Source of the DNA: Valencia hispanica | Taxonomy: Eukaryota; Chordata; Actinopteri; Cyprinodontiformes; Valenciidae | DNA length: 64,000 bases | Reading direction: 5' to 3' | Assembly (NCBI GenBank): GCA_963556495.2 | Contig: OY747707.1 | Location: forward strand, 131,501 to 195,500 | Shown here: positions 21,420 through 33,316 of the stretch, piece by piece | Numbering within the stretch: the stretch's first letter is position 1 | How the letters are laid out: every line of letters begins with the position of its first letter | Notes under the pieces: generated by a model | What the model was told of the DNA's origin: nothing | The model's input: only the letters and a program-made list of their open reading frames with translations | Databases searched by the model: none | Made by a program: the position numbers and the translations under genes

Positions 21420-21740
21420 GACACCCGGTTACGCCAGTCAGAGGTCACTAAAATTACTGTTGCTTCGGTGTGTAAGTTTGCTAAAACAATGTCAGACTCG
21501 GTAATCTTTTCTGGTCCCCTGCCCGATCGGACCAGTGACGACATGTTTAGCCGCATGCTGCCATTCCATCAATGGTTGTCTAGGTGGTGTCCTGCAAACG
21601 ATGTGAGCTACATTGATAACTGGCGAACTTTTTGGAGAAAACCTGGTCTGATCCGGAGAGACGGCATCCATCCCACTTTGGATGGAGCAGCTCTTCTTTC
21701 TAGGAGTATGACCGAATTTATTAGTCCTCCAAAACACTGA
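21420..21740 (+). pseudogene. LINE-B ORF1 C-terminal fragment, SGNH/GDSL esterase-like
   Basis: 106 codons from the LINE edge to a stop. The motif RRDGIHPTLDGAALLS corresponds to the last catalytic block (Asp-x-x-His) of SGNH hydrolases. It is preceded by DNWRTFWRKPGL and VIFSGPLP, typical of esterase-containing ORF1 proteins of CR1/L2 LINEs, thought to act in RNA-protein particle formation. The nucleophile GDS block lies upstream of the truncation point and is missing. The frame itself has no stop within the retained part. Confidence 0.75.
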
Positions 21741-21833
21741 CAATCCAGGGTCCAGACCAGGAAGCAGAGTCGTGGTTTAACCCACCTCTCTGCTGCTTCT
21801 GTACTGTTACCCACCCATTAACCTATAGAAACA

Positions 21834-24779
21834 GTGTCTTGTCCACGGCCAAAATTAAATGGATTAAAAGTTAAGCCAACAAAAGCAAATTATGGAAATC
21901 TCATAAAGATAAATACGACTTTGACTGAACAGAAAAATAAATCTATTAAATGTGGTTTATTAAACATAAGATCTCTCTCCTCAAAGACTTTGTTAGTAAA
22001 TGACTTGATTTGTGATAATCACATTGATTTGCTTTGTCTCACAGAAATCTGGTTGCAGCAGGAGGATTATGTCAGTATAAATGAGTCAACTCCTTCCAGT
22101 CATTTAAGTTTTCACATTCCTAGAAATACTGGGCGAGGAGGAGGAGCTGCAACCATTTTTCATTCGGATTTACTAATTAGTCCCAGACCAATTGATAGCT
22201 ACAGTTCTTTTGAACATCTAAACATTAATTTTCCTTATCCAAGTTGCAAAACATTAAGACCATTTTTGATTGTGGTTTTGTATCGTCCACCAGGCCCTTA
22301 CTCTCAATTCTTGGATCAGATCTCACCTTTTCTATCTGATTTAGTATTAAATACTGATAGGGTCATTATAGTGGGGGACTTCAATATTCATGTGGATACT
22401 GAAAGTGATAGCCTAAATGCAGCCTTTAGTGCTATTTTAGACTCAATTGGCTTTACTCAAAAAGTACAGGGATCGATCCACTCGGGCAAACACACTTTGG
22501 ACCTTGTACTGACATACGGTATTGCGTGTGAGGAAATAACAGTCCACCCACATAACCTGGTCCTGTCTGACCATTTCTTAGTAACTTTTGAATTTACTTT
22601 AACTGACCATCTTAAATCTGAAAGAAAATTTCATTATAGTAGAGCTTTATCAGACAATGCTGTAACAATTTTTAAAGAATCTGTTCCATTCTTACTTTCC
22701 TCAGTGTCTCAGAGTAACACAGTGGATGGCAGCAATTCTATCTCTAACCCTTCAGAAACTGATGGTCTGGTTCACAGCGTTACGTCCTCATTGCGTTTGG
22801 TATTAGATAGTGTAGCCCCCTTAAAAAAGAAAGTGGCTAACCATAGGAGGCAGAATACTAGGAAGTTGGAGAGAAAATGGCGCTCTACGCATCTAGAGGA
22901 TTCCTATTTAACCCGGAATAACAGTCTACTGCTGTATAAAAAGACCCTTCGACAAGCTAGAACAGCATATGTTTCATCATTAATAGAGGCAAATAAAAAC
23001 AATCCTAGGTTTCTTTTTAGTACAGTTGCCAAACTTACACAGAGTCATAGCTCTGTTGAGCCAACTATTCCCCCAGCTCTTAGCAGTGATGATTTTATGG
23101 GATTCTTCATAAATAAAATTAATTCTATTAAAAATAAAATCATTGGCATCCTCCCAAACATGATTACTTCTTCCTCAGTAAATGAGGCAGCATCGGAAAG
23201 AACTGTAGAACCTCATTTGTGCTTAGGCTGTTTTGATTCAGTCGAGCTTTCGGAATTATCAAAAATATTCGCCTCATCTAAACCCTCAACTTGTATGTTG
23301 GACCCAATCCCAACCAAATGATTTAAAGAAGTGTTCCATTTGGTTCCTGGCCCCATTTTGGATATGATTAATCTATCCTTAGTAAACGGATACGTACCAC
23401 AAGAATTTAGAATAGCTGTAATTAAACCTTTACTCAAGAAACCTTCCCTTGATCAAGATGACTTAGTGAATTACAGACCTATATCTACGCTTCCTTTCTT
23501 ATCCAAAATCCTTGAGAAAATTGTTGCTAATCAAGTCTGTGAGCATCTAAACAGTAACGAGTTGTTTGAAGAGTTTCAGTCAGGTTTTAGAGCTCATCAT
23601 AGCACTGAAACAGCACTGGTGAAGGTTACTAATGATATTCTCATGGCCTCAGATAATGGACTTGTGTCTGTTCTGGTTTTGTTAGATCTCAGTGCTGCTT
23701 TTGACACAGTCGATCATAATATTCTCTTAGAAAGGCTTGAACATGTTGCAGGGATCAAAGGAACAGCACTAGGCTGGTTTAAATCATATTTGTCTGATAG
23801 ATTCCAGTTTGTTCATCTAAATGATAAATCTTCTTCACTCTCAAGGGTTACTTGTGGAGTTCCACAGGGTTCTCTGCTTGGACCAATTCTTTTCACCATA
23901 TATATGCTTCCAATTGGTAGAATCATTAGACAGTATGGAACAAATTTCTTAAGCTATGCCGATGATACACAACTATATTTATCCATAAATCCTGATAAAC
24001 CCAGTCAGTTAGGTAGATTACAGGCATGTCTGGAAGACATAAAAACATGGATGAATCTAAACTTTTTGCTTTTAAATTCTGACAAGACAGAAGTTGCTGT
24101 CTTTGGACCAGAAGTTCTAAAAGAGAAACTGATTAGTCAATCACATTGGCCCCCCAGTAATAACATAAAGAACCTCTGCGTTATTTTTGACCAAGACTTG
24201 ACATTTAAATCCCATGTTAAACAGGTTTCTAGGATTTCCTTCTTTCACCTCAGGAATATTGCTAAAATTAGAAACATCCTGTCCAGGAGTGATGCTGAGA
24301 AACTAGTCCATGCATTTGTTACCTCAAGGCTTGACTACTGTAATTCTTAACTATCAGGTAGTCCACAAAATGCCATTAAAAGCCTTCAGTTGATCCAAAA
24401 TGCGGCAGCAAGTGTTCTGATGAATATTAAAAAGAGAGATCACATTTCTCCTGTTTTAGCTTCCCTTCATTGGCTCCCTGATAAAACCAGAATAGAATTT
24501 AAGATCCTTCTTCTTACATACAAAGCCCTTAATAATCAAGCTCCATCATACATCAGAGATCTAATTGTTTCATATGTTCCCAACAGAGCACTTCGCTCTC
24601 AGACTGCAGGTTTACTTGTAGTTCCTAGGATTTCTAAAAGTAGAATGGGAGGCAGATCTTTTAGTTATCAGGCTCCTCTCCTGTGGAACCAGCTCCCAGT
24701 TTTAGTCCGTGAGGCAGACACTCTGTTTACTTTTAAGGTCAGGCTTAAAACTTTCCTCTTTGATAAAGCTTATAGTTAG
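21834..24779 (+). pseudogene. LINE-B ORF2, endonuclease and reverse transcriptase with two stops
   Basis: One reading frame covers the whole region, interrupted by TGA at 23319-23321 and TAA at 24348-24350. The N-terminal third is an APE-type endonuclease: [29 protein letters not shown] and a terminal SDHFLV. The RT follows: [60 protein letters not shown] and [11 protein letters not shown]. The C-terminus has LLWNQLPVLVREADTLF. A small in-frame deletion sits near 24145, by comparison with the copy at 42660. With two nonsense codons the copy is inactive. Few other defects are seen, so the insertion looks fairly young. Confidence 0.9.
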
Positions 24780-24883
24780 AGTGGCTTAGTCATGCTGAGC
24801 TAGCTCTGTAGTTATGCTGCTATAGGCTTAGACTGCTGGAGGACAGACTTAATAATTTTCTTCACTCTGCTACTTCCTTTTCT

Positions 24884-26890
24884 TATTTTTCTTTTTTTTT
24901 TTTAAATGTGTCCTGTTTGGCAGTGTGGAGCTCAGAATTGGTGTCTGAGTACCAAGTTGAAGCCCAACAGATTTACTTTCACTAGCGGAGCAGTACAGCT
25001 TTTGCTATAGTACTCCACTTGATATATGTGTGAAAAATCTTTATTATGAATTGTTGGGGTTTTTATTTCCTGATGTTCTGGACACGGAGACGGAAAATTA
25101 AGGCGAAGAAAGAAGGAAGATGAAGAAGAGAGGTAGGAAACAAAAAGTCAAGAGAGAGGGTGAGTTGAAAATACAAGAGAGGAGGGGGAACAAAGAAAAC
25201 ACAGGAAGACATTGAAGTCTGCCTCCATACCCACAGGACGGCAGAGAGAGGGGGAAAAACAAAACACGAAAAAGGAACATCGACAAAACCAACCAAACAT
25301 TGTGAACTAAGAACTACACAACCACATCACACAAAAATAGATATAAAAATACAACAACAATGTCCCAGAAAAACTCATGGTACCGATTTATCAAGCTCTA
25401 GTAATGATAACCTCAGCCCAAGAATATTTCCTTAAACACCTGAGACCCCACATCTATGTGTGTGTGTTAGCATGCTGGTGCATATAAGGTTTCTCCATAA
25501 GAGTGTTCGATAGTTGGTGTGAGCAGACATCAATCTGTCTCCCAGGAATCGATGCAGACATGAAGGAGATCGGAGCAAAGACGTCCAAAGGACCGCCAGA
25601 GCCCCAGGCGGATCTGGGCGGGGCCGACCGCATCCCCTAAGAGAGGAGCAAAGGAAAACCCCAGGGGAACATCCAGCGGCAACTATGCAGGGGCCCGGGG
25701 GGCAGCAGTGACGAGCCCACGGGCCCCGCCGGCAACCGGCCGCGCCGGGGCGGGCCGGTCAACGGACCGGTCAACGGACCGGGGGAACCGGGGCCCAGGG
25801 GCACCCCACCCCCCAGCAGGGACCCGACAAGGGACCGGCCGACGAAGGGCCCCCGGCACTGCAGGGGCCACGGCCGGCCGCCGGCCACCACACGCCGCCT
25901 CCACCCTAGGCCAGTCCCCACCGCCAACATCCCAGCGCCCCACCGATAGCCGCAGGGGACGGACAGCATCCCCAGGCCGGGCTCAGCCAGCATCTGGATG
26001 CCAAGTTGTACCAGCTCCCGGGTCCTGATCCCGCGCAACGCAGGGCGCCGAGACCAGGCATCCAACGAGGGCCAGGGCCGGCCCAACCCGCCAATGAACC
26101 GGCCACGCACGGTGCGCACAGAACAGGTGATCAAACGAGCAGAGACGCCGGATCCGCATCCCGCCGAGCCACCGAGCAGGCACCACCCAACAATCCCAAA
26201 CCTGGCACCTCTAAAAGAGGTGCCCCAACCAACCAAAGGAAGATATCGGCCCAGCGCATCGGCCGACCGACACACCGGCCCTCCCAGGCCCGGCCAGGCA
26301 CGCACCAGGTCCGAACCGGATTGACCACCGATGCACCGGCAGGCAGGGGCCCCCGTCACTGGCGCGGGAGTGACGGAGGGGAAATAGGCCCCCCATTAAG
26401 TGTAAGGCCTGAGGTGCGCCAGGCGAGGGGGCAGACCAAGATCCAACCTGACAGGTAGACAAAGACATACAGACACAGTCATACGTTCCCTCCCTCTTAA
26501 ACCCATACATTCTCACTAACTCACCAAGACACCCAAAAAAATGATGCTATACCCTCACTCACACAGCCCATGCACACTTTATGCTCCCAGGTCCAGGTAC
26601 CAATGCCCCAGTAGAGCCACCAGCCCCCGGATCCGGGAGGTGGACCCCCTACCTTCTAGGACGGAGACAAGCAGACCGCCAAGGGCCCCACAATGGCAAA
26701 GCAGCCCGACAGCCCAGGACCCCGACCAGACCGCCTGTCCTCCTCCGGACCTCAACCCCTGATGGCCCGTAGCGAACAGGGGTGTGAAAAGACCCCTAGC
26801 CTCCATCCTCCTGCTTGAGTATGGTGTTGATGCGTGTTGTTATAATGTGCATTTAAAACAGAGTGGTGGGATGTGGGGGAGGCAGCCACA
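24884..26890 (-). mobile_element. GC-rich retroposon without visible RT, copy B
   Basis: A perfect 17-bp repeat CTGCTACTTCCTTTTCT (24867-24883 and 26891-26907) flanks it, inside the LINE-B 3' UTR. The left edge is a T-rich run, the poly(A) of an element on the - strand. Its - strand 5' edge matches copy A from about 10171 (shared CTCTGTTTT.AATGCACATT). It is therefore 5'-truncated by about 600 bp, but it has about 330 bp of extra GC-rich sequence internally. No retrotransposon protein motif is seen in any frame. Confidence 0.8.
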
Positions 26891-27698
26891 CTGCTACTTC
26901 CTTTTCTACTACTAATCTCCAGTTGTATTACAGAACATTCTGCTATTTCGACTGTTAACTTTATGTTCTCTCAGTGTTTTTCTCTCCATAGAAGATATAC
27001 CTGGTCTGGTATCCTGCTTGGCTGGAATGCCCTGTTGGACGGGGGGCATCGACTGGGATGGTGCTCCCAGTAACTGAACATCCACTGTGTCCTGTTATCA
27101 ACATTTTACTTTCTGTAACATAGAAAGTTCTCTTATATCAGATCTTCAGTTCCTTCTGTGTCTCTGCTCTGTCTTCTCAAACCCCCAGACGGTCTTGGCA
27201 GATGGCCGCTCCTACTGAGCCTGGTTCTGTTGGAGGTTTCTTCGTGTTAAAGGGGAGTTTTTCCTCTCCACCGTCGCTACATGCTTGCTCAGTATGAGGC
27301 ATTACTGAAGGATTGCTGTGGTTGGAAAGTCTGCCCAACCTCCCGCCAATGACTGACGCGATCTGCTGGGATTCCTTAAATAGGAAACTTTTTAACTGAT
27401 TGGAATGTTTGTATAAATGTATTGAAATGACTTCTTGTTAAGTGCCTTGAGATGACATCTGTTGTGAATTGGCGCTATATAAATAAACTGAATTGAATTG
27501 AATTACCTCAGCCTTATCAGGCAGGTAACCATAAACATAAACTGAGACTAAACAATTTGGCTATTGATATTCCTGGAATCCAGGTGGTGCCCCTAAACTT
27601 GGTAATTTATACATACAATTATTAATCTTATTAATAATTGCCCTAAGCAATTATTCATAATTATCCATAGCCAAAACCTACCTATCTGTGGCACAACA

Positions 27699-27962
27699 AT
27701 GGGAACATCATCCCAGCTGATGCCCCGCCCAACAAGGCAGCACAGCTGAACAGAGCGCCAAACTATGTGTAGCTCCTATGTAGAGAAAAACGAGAGAAAA
27801 CAAAGTTAACAGTTGAAATAACTGCCAACTTTCTCTTCTACTACTCTTCAGTTGCATTATTTGCAGAGTCAAGAAAAGTGGTTAGCCTGTCCACCAACAG
27901 CAGACATGAAATAAGCTCAGGATGAAATAAGCCACTGGAACTATAAGCTTTATCAACAAGTA
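27699..27962 (-). mobile_element. LINE-B 3' UTR fragment, right part
   Basis: Continuation of 19583-20088 after LTR copy 2. It ends near the start of the coding part (AACTATAAGCTTTATCAACA), where it is cut and joined to LINE-D sequence. Confidence 0.75.
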
Positions 27963-28805
27963 AAGACCAGGAGGAGGGAGCACATTACACCTGTCTTAAA
28001 TCCACTGCATTGGCTCCCCGTATGTTGTAGGATCGACTTTAAGATTATTTTAATGTTTTCTAAGTGTCTTAATGGTCTTGGGCCTTCTTATCTTTCAGAT
28101 CTGCATTTACCATATGAACCTTCACGGTCTCTGCACTCCTCTGCAGCCGTCTCCTTGTCATCCATAAAGTCAGGACATACACACATGGCGAGGCGTCTCT
28201 ATTATTATAGTCCTCACATCTTGAACAGGCTGCCGGAGAGAACGTTCATGTTTTTAAGAGCAGGCTCATTGCTATGCATGTTTTACTTGCTTAAATTTGA
28301 TCAGTTTTTTACTATATAGTCATATCAGATATACCCACTGTTTATTTTTTATCTTTAGTTATTTTAATCTTCCTTCCAGTGTTTCCTCTATGGGAGCCCT
28401 CCGCCTCAGGAGCGGTGGTCAACTGTGGTTGCCTGGGTGCTCTCCAGGTAGCGCTTGGGTGGAGGTGGGGATCTCGGCCTTTCCTCCACTGGACGCCCTT
28501 GGTCAGTGCCTTGGCTGCTACTTTTTATGTACTGCTGCCAGAGCAGATGGCTCCTTTGATGGCGTTTTCTTTCCTTATCTGGCTCATCTGTACTCTGCTC
28601 AATGTTCTTTTTATTGTTGTTCTTGAGTGTGTGCGCGCATGGATGTTGGGTGGGGGGAGGGGGGGGGGTATAATTGTGATCATGCTTTTAAATCTGTGGG
28701 GGAGGGATGGGAATGTGGTTTGTGTGGGGTTGTTTTAATCTGTAAAGCACTTCGAGTTGGAATGTTTGTATGAAAACCGCTTTATACATAAAGTTTGATT
28801 TGATT
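27963..28805 (+). mobile_element. LINE-D fragment, RT C-terminus and 3' UTR
   Basis: It matches 58040-58955: GCACATTACACCTGT, GCATTGGCTCCCCGT, then a LRNRLPE-like C-terminus (ILNRLPER here), a 3' UTR with TGTTTCCTCTATGGGAGCCC, and the end AAAGTTTGATTTGATTTG. The coding part (28053-28319) is frame-shifted. About 80 bp after the LINE end (to about 28890) also match the DNA after the copy at 58955. Confidence 0.75.
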
Positions 28806-28950
28806 TGTAATGAAGTTGCCTTGACTTGCCTCTATTTGTGAACACCTTAAAACATTTTTAGAATACATACATTGCAGAAAACAAAAAAAAAATATTTACT
28901 TGCTTTCGTTTGGCTGTGAATTGTATTTACACATTTAAAACTGATCAAAT

Positions 28951-29300
28951 GTGATCTTTATAATAATGTTTATCTTAGCACATGTTTGGCTTGGAAACTT
29001 TGGGTTCTCATCTTTGCTTTTGCCAAATGATGTAGTTCTGTTGATCTATTCAAGTCATGACTTTCAGGAGGTCCTGAAATTAGTCACAGCTGAGTGTGCA
29101 GTGGCCAGGATGAGAATCAGCTCCTGTAAGTCTGAGGCTGTGGTTTTTGGCCAGGGAAAGATGGACTGCCCCCTGTGGGTTGGAGGTCAGTCTCTACTTA
29201 AGCAGAGGAGCTTAAGTATCTTGGTGTCTTCTTCATGAGGAATGATAGGATGGAGTGGGAGATGGACAGACATATTGAGGCTTTTTCTGCTGTGGTCACT
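28951..29300 (+). mobile_element. Rex3-like RTE fragment
   Basis: A short piece of RT read as LPNDVVLLIYSS, LVTAECAVARMRISSCKSEAVVF and a degraded YLGVFFMRN region. It is collinear with SLLFADDVVLLASS ... MRISTSKSEAMVL of the large element at 61690-61830. The catalytic ADD has changed to PND, so it is non-functional. Both ends are lost. Confidence 0.7.
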
Positions 29301-29342
29301 ATTAAATGACCACTGCAGAGCGACCATTTACAGAGTTTGGAT

Positions 29343-30393
29343 TACTACAAGACCTTGAAAAAGTTAGAATTTCTGTCTCCAACTTTCTCTGATTTGTCAC
29401 ATTACAGCCAAAAACGTTAATATAGTCTATCATGATTTTTATGTGACAGTCCAACACGAGGATGAGCAAAAGACAATGAAAAGGATGTGTTGTTTTCATA
29501 AAACATCTGGGAAGTGATTTGATTCCATCATCCATCAGTAATAGTTTGAACCATGTTTCACTACTGTCAGAGCTACAATTCTGTCGGGGTGTGTCTCTAC
29601 CAGCTTTAAAACAACTAGATAATGTTTTTTTCTCTCATTCTTTGTAAAATAGCTCAAGCTCAGTCAGATTGGTGGGTGAAATCCTGGTAATTTTCAAGTC
29701 TTGACACACATTTTTAGTTGATTTAGGAATTTCTAAGGCCTTTCTAAGACATGAATATGCTTCCGAGCTGAGGAAAAGTTCCCCCACAGCATGTCATCCT
29801 CACATTCCAAAGTGGAGAAAGGTGGGCTCCTCCTGGGCTACCATGGTCCTCCTGGCTGCTTCTGTGATTAATGCTCTCCTGTCAGTCTAGGTGGACGTCC
29901 ATGTCCTGATATGTCTGCGGGTGGTCCATCCTCTCTCCATGTTCAGATGATAGATTTAACAGAGCTCTAGGTGATGTTCAAAGCTTAGGATTTTGTTCTA
30001 GAACCTAACTCTGCACTAAACTTCTCCACAACATTCTCCCTGACCTGTCTGCTGGGTTCCTTGATCTTCATGATGCTGGTTGTTCTTTAATGTTCTCTAC
30101 AGAACCTCTGAGGCCAGAAACTTAAAATCTGCCATTAGACTATGATTTTATTACACACAGCTGGACTTTGGTTACTGATTATATGAATTCTGAAGGGCAG
30201 ATACCTGCACTGAATTTATTTAGAGGTTTCAGAGTAAAGGGGGTAGAGTATGAATACACCCAACAATTTCTATATTTTTCTTTGTTCAAAATCTGATATC
30301 CTAAGAATCATTTCCCAATTAACAAATATGTAAATTCACTGAATGTGACAAAACTTTATAAAGTTCAGTAGGTATAAATATGAAAGGCATTGT
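29343..30393 (-). mobile_element. Fossil Tc1-like DNA transposon
   Basis: The ends resemble imperfect inverted repeats: TACAAGACCTTGAAAAAGTT on the left, and TACAATGCCTTTCATATT when the right end is reversed. TA flanks are present at the right edge. The - strand interior reads as a decayed Tc1-type transposase: a KIKEPSRQVRENVVEK region near 30070, then segments around 29930-29820, with many stops. It is an old non-coding copy. A fragment of the same family lies at 45545-45815. Confidence 0.6.
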
Positions 30394-31200
30394 AGATTTT
30401 CCATTGTACTGCAGTTATCTCAACATTTATGTCATTCACACCCAGAGCTCTAAGTTTTGTAAGAACTCTGAAGACGGATGATGACAGGAGATGACCTAAA
30501 AACCCAGGGAATCTTCAAGTCATATGTAAGTAAAATCCAATAAAAAAGCAAAACCCTCCTTCACTGTAGAACTGCTTTTAACACCATTATTAACCCCTGT
30601 CTACATGTGGCTATGATCTCCTGCGTCCCTCATACTGAACCCCCATGCTCCATGTCAGTCCCTTTTGAAATCCTGCTTTGTTTTGGAGTTGTCGAGCTAA
30701 ATTTAGCTCACCACTGGTATTTTGGACAGATGGTAAAGTTTTTGAGCCCTTTAAAAGGAAAATGAATTCGAGTTACTAATGTCCCCTCCTGGGACATAAG
30801 AGCAGAATCATTATGTAAACAGCCTGGCTTTTGTTTCCAAGGTGCATATTTTCCTTACCCGTTGAAATGACGTAAAGTGCATGTGAAAGTCAGGGAAGTG
30901 ATAGGCTGGCAGTAATGCTGTACAAAGCCACACACTGATGCTGAGACTGATATATACACTATAACGAAGTGTGTGCGCATGCGTGCATGCGTGTGTGTCT
31001 GAGGGGAAATTCCAGTTCGGGTGATATGAGGTGTGTATACAGATTGTCTCTGACCGCAAGCTGGGCCATCATCAGTGTTCTTGTATAATTCCCCCAGCTG
31101 CGTTTCTCTCTGAGGGCTCATTATTCTGGCAGGTGCCCCATTGTCCCATCTTTTTTCTCAAGCCTTTTCAAGAACATACCAAAAACACAAGACCAAAATA
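30394..31200. other. Intergenic DNA, nothing recognised
   Basis: Mixed-composition sequence with a short GTGTGTGCGCATGCGTGC-type repeat near 30970. I see no exon or element. Confidence 0.5.
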
Positions 31201-31551
31201 TGAAGGAGGCAAGGCAATTTTATTTGTATAGCACATTCAAGATGCTTTACATGATTAAGGGGTAAAATAAAAATAGCAGTAAAACACAGACAGCGCACAT
31301 AAAGTAAAAACAGCAATAAAGCAAGAGGCATACACAGATACATCAAACCATTACAAAGACTATAACGTAAAAACAGCAATAAAGCAAGAAGCATACACAA
31401 AACATATGATACATAAAAGCATTACTCAAAGGCAGCTCTAAACAGATATGTTTTTAGTTGTGATTTAAAACAACTCAGTGCTTCCGCAGCTTTGCAGTTG
31501 TCAGGAAGTTTGTTCCAGATAAGTGGAGCATAGAAACTGAAAGCTGCTTCT

Positions 31552-31875
31552 ATCAGGGGTTGAAAACAGGACCCAGGCGCAGAGAGACTTATGGCCTTCT
31601 TATAATGCATTTTAATAATAATAATAATCAAAAACTTACAGCTGGACAAAAAAACACAGTAGAGAGTGGGGAGAGTAGACATGGGGATGACATTGATGAC
31701 AAGGAGGTGAGTAGATAAGGGCCCGACAAAGGACTGAGGGAGAACTGGGGTTTAAAGGGCTGGGACAACAATGGGAAGGTGATCAGGGAAAACAGGAGAC
31801 AGCTAATGACAATTAACAGACAAACACTAGGAGACAGGGAGTGACGCAGACAGGGAGCTAGTCACACTGTGACAG
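31552..31875 (-). mobile_element. Gypsy-type solo LTR in LINE-C 3' UTR
   Basis: On the - strand it runs from TGTCACAGTGTGACTAGC to GGGTCCTGTTTTCAACCCCT. It has a TTTAAACCCC promoter-like element and a short TTA run near the 3' third, features common in fish Gypsy LTRs. It interrupts LINE-C sequence that is continuous at about 11705-11725. Flanks CTTCT and TTTCT suggest a 5-bp target repeat with one change. Confidence 0.55.
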
Positions 31876-31942
31876 TTTCTCCATGTTTGGTTCTAATTCT
31901 AGGGATGTTGAGTAGACTGGAATTAGAGGACCTGAGTGGTCT

Positions 31943-31958
31943 GGGGGGGGGGGGGGGG
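31943..31958 (+). repeat. Run of 16 G
   Basis: An uninterrupted G tract inside LINE-C. The other copy (about 11780) has ordinary sequence there, so this is a local expansion. Confidence 0.9.
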
Positions 31959-32272
31959 TTGCTATAGTAACAGTAGATCTTCAACATACTTTGGTGCTAA
32001 GCCATTTAATGATTTATAAACAAGTGAAAGTATTTTGAAGTCTATTCTCTGAGCTACAGGGAGCCAGTGTAAGGACTTTAGAACTGGGGTGATGTGCTCT
32101 ACTTTCCTGGTTCTAGTGAGGAACACGAGCGGCAGCGTTCTGGATCAGCTGCAGCTGTCTGATTGACTTTTTAGGCAGACCTGTGAAGATGCTGTTGCAG
32201 TCATCAATCCGACTAAAGATAAACGCATGGATGAGTTTTTCTAGGTCGTGTTGCAAAATCAGTCCTTTAATC

Positions 32273-33181
32273 CTAGAGATGTTCTTCAGGTGATAGAAGG
32301 ATGACCTTGTTATTGACCTTTATGTGACCCTGGAGGTTCAGGTCTGAGTCCATTACTACACCTAGGTTACGAACCTGATCAGTAGTTTCTAGCTGTATTA
32401 ATTGAAGCTGTGTGCTGACTCTTGATCGTTCCTCCTTGGGTCCAAAAATAATCACTTCAGTTTTGTTTCTATTCAGCTGGAGAAAGTTAAGGCACATCCA
32501 TCCATTTATTTGGTCAATGCATTGATTTAGGGTTTGAATGGGTTCAGAGTCACCTGGTGACATTGTAATGTAGAGCTGAGTGTCATCTGCATAGTTATGG
32601 TAGCTAGTGTTATTGGTTGCTATAATCTTGCCTAGTAGGAGGATGTAGATATTAAATAAGAGGGTCCCCAGGATGGAGCCCTGGGGCACCCCACATGTGA
32701 TTTCTGTTCGTTCTGATGAAAAGTTTCCTATTGAAACATAGAAGTCCCTGTTCTTTAGGTAAGACTCGAACCAGCCAAGTACTGTACCAGAGAGTCCGAC
32801 CCAGCTCTCCAGTCGTTCCAATAAAATATCATGATCAACAGTGTCAAATGCTGCACTGAGGTCCAACAGAACCAGCACTGTGGTTCTTCCACAGTCTGTA
32901 TTTATGCGGATGTCATTAAATATTTTGACGAGGACAGTCTCGGTGCTGTGGTGAGCGCGGAAACCAGACTGAAAAGCATCAAAACGGTTTGTCATTGTTA
33001 TGAAGCCATTTAACTGCTGAAACACAGCTTTTTCAATAATCTTACTGATGAATGGAAGATTAGAGATTGGCCTGTAGTTCTGCATTAACATGTTGTCCAG
33101 ATTTGTCTTCTTTAGCAGTGGTTTAATAACTGCTGTTTTTAAAGCCTGAGGGAAGACACCTGATAGCAGTGATGAGTTCAC
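32273..33181 (-). pseudogene. LINE-C reverse transcriptase fragment
   Basis: 302 open codons start at [20 protein letters not shown]. They include [79 protein letters not shown] and [13 protein letters not shown], the RT core in order with the YADD site intact. A frameshift near 32290 removes the C-terminal part. It is related to LINE-B but clearly a different family, for example VTTN/ATNNT in place of the LINE-B linker. Confidence 0.88.
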
Positions 33182-33316
33182 TATTTGAACAAGATCAGAA
33201 CCAATAACAGGAAGAACCTTCTTTAGAAAAGCTGTGGGTAGGATAAAATAAGGGCATGTATCTTATGTTCAGTGATGAATTCATTGATTAGGAGCGACTT
33301 TCCTGATAAAGACCTA

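Larger units (their letters stand above)
21420..27503 (+). mobile_element. LINE-B, longest copy (L2-like, esterase ORF1 plus EN-RT ORF2)
   Basis: From 5' to 3': C-terminal part of ORF1 (21420-21740), ORF2 (21834-24779), 3' UTR start (24780-24883), an inserted GC-rich retroposon (24884-26890), the rest of the 3' UTR (26891-27485) and an AATTGAATTGAATT tail. The 5' end is cut inside ORF1. The esterase-like ORF1 with an APE endonuclease and RT matches the architecture described for fish L2-clade LINEs. The insertion in the LTR came with a deletion of target DNA rather than a clean duplication. Confidence 0.88.
20089..27698 (+). mobile_element. Solo LTR, copy 2, carrying a nested LINE
   Basis: It starts TGTTGCGGACACACAGCC and ends CTATCTGTGGCACAACA. 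The flanking 4-bp repeats CTGG (20085-20088) and ATGG (27699-27702) differ by one base. LTR sequence fills 20089-21419 and about 27504-27698; the rest is LINE-B. Compared with copy 3 (52723-52883), about 160 bp of LTR is missing at the LINE insertion point. No internal retroviral genes are present. It lies head-to-head with copy 1, 757 bp apart. Confidence 0.8.
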
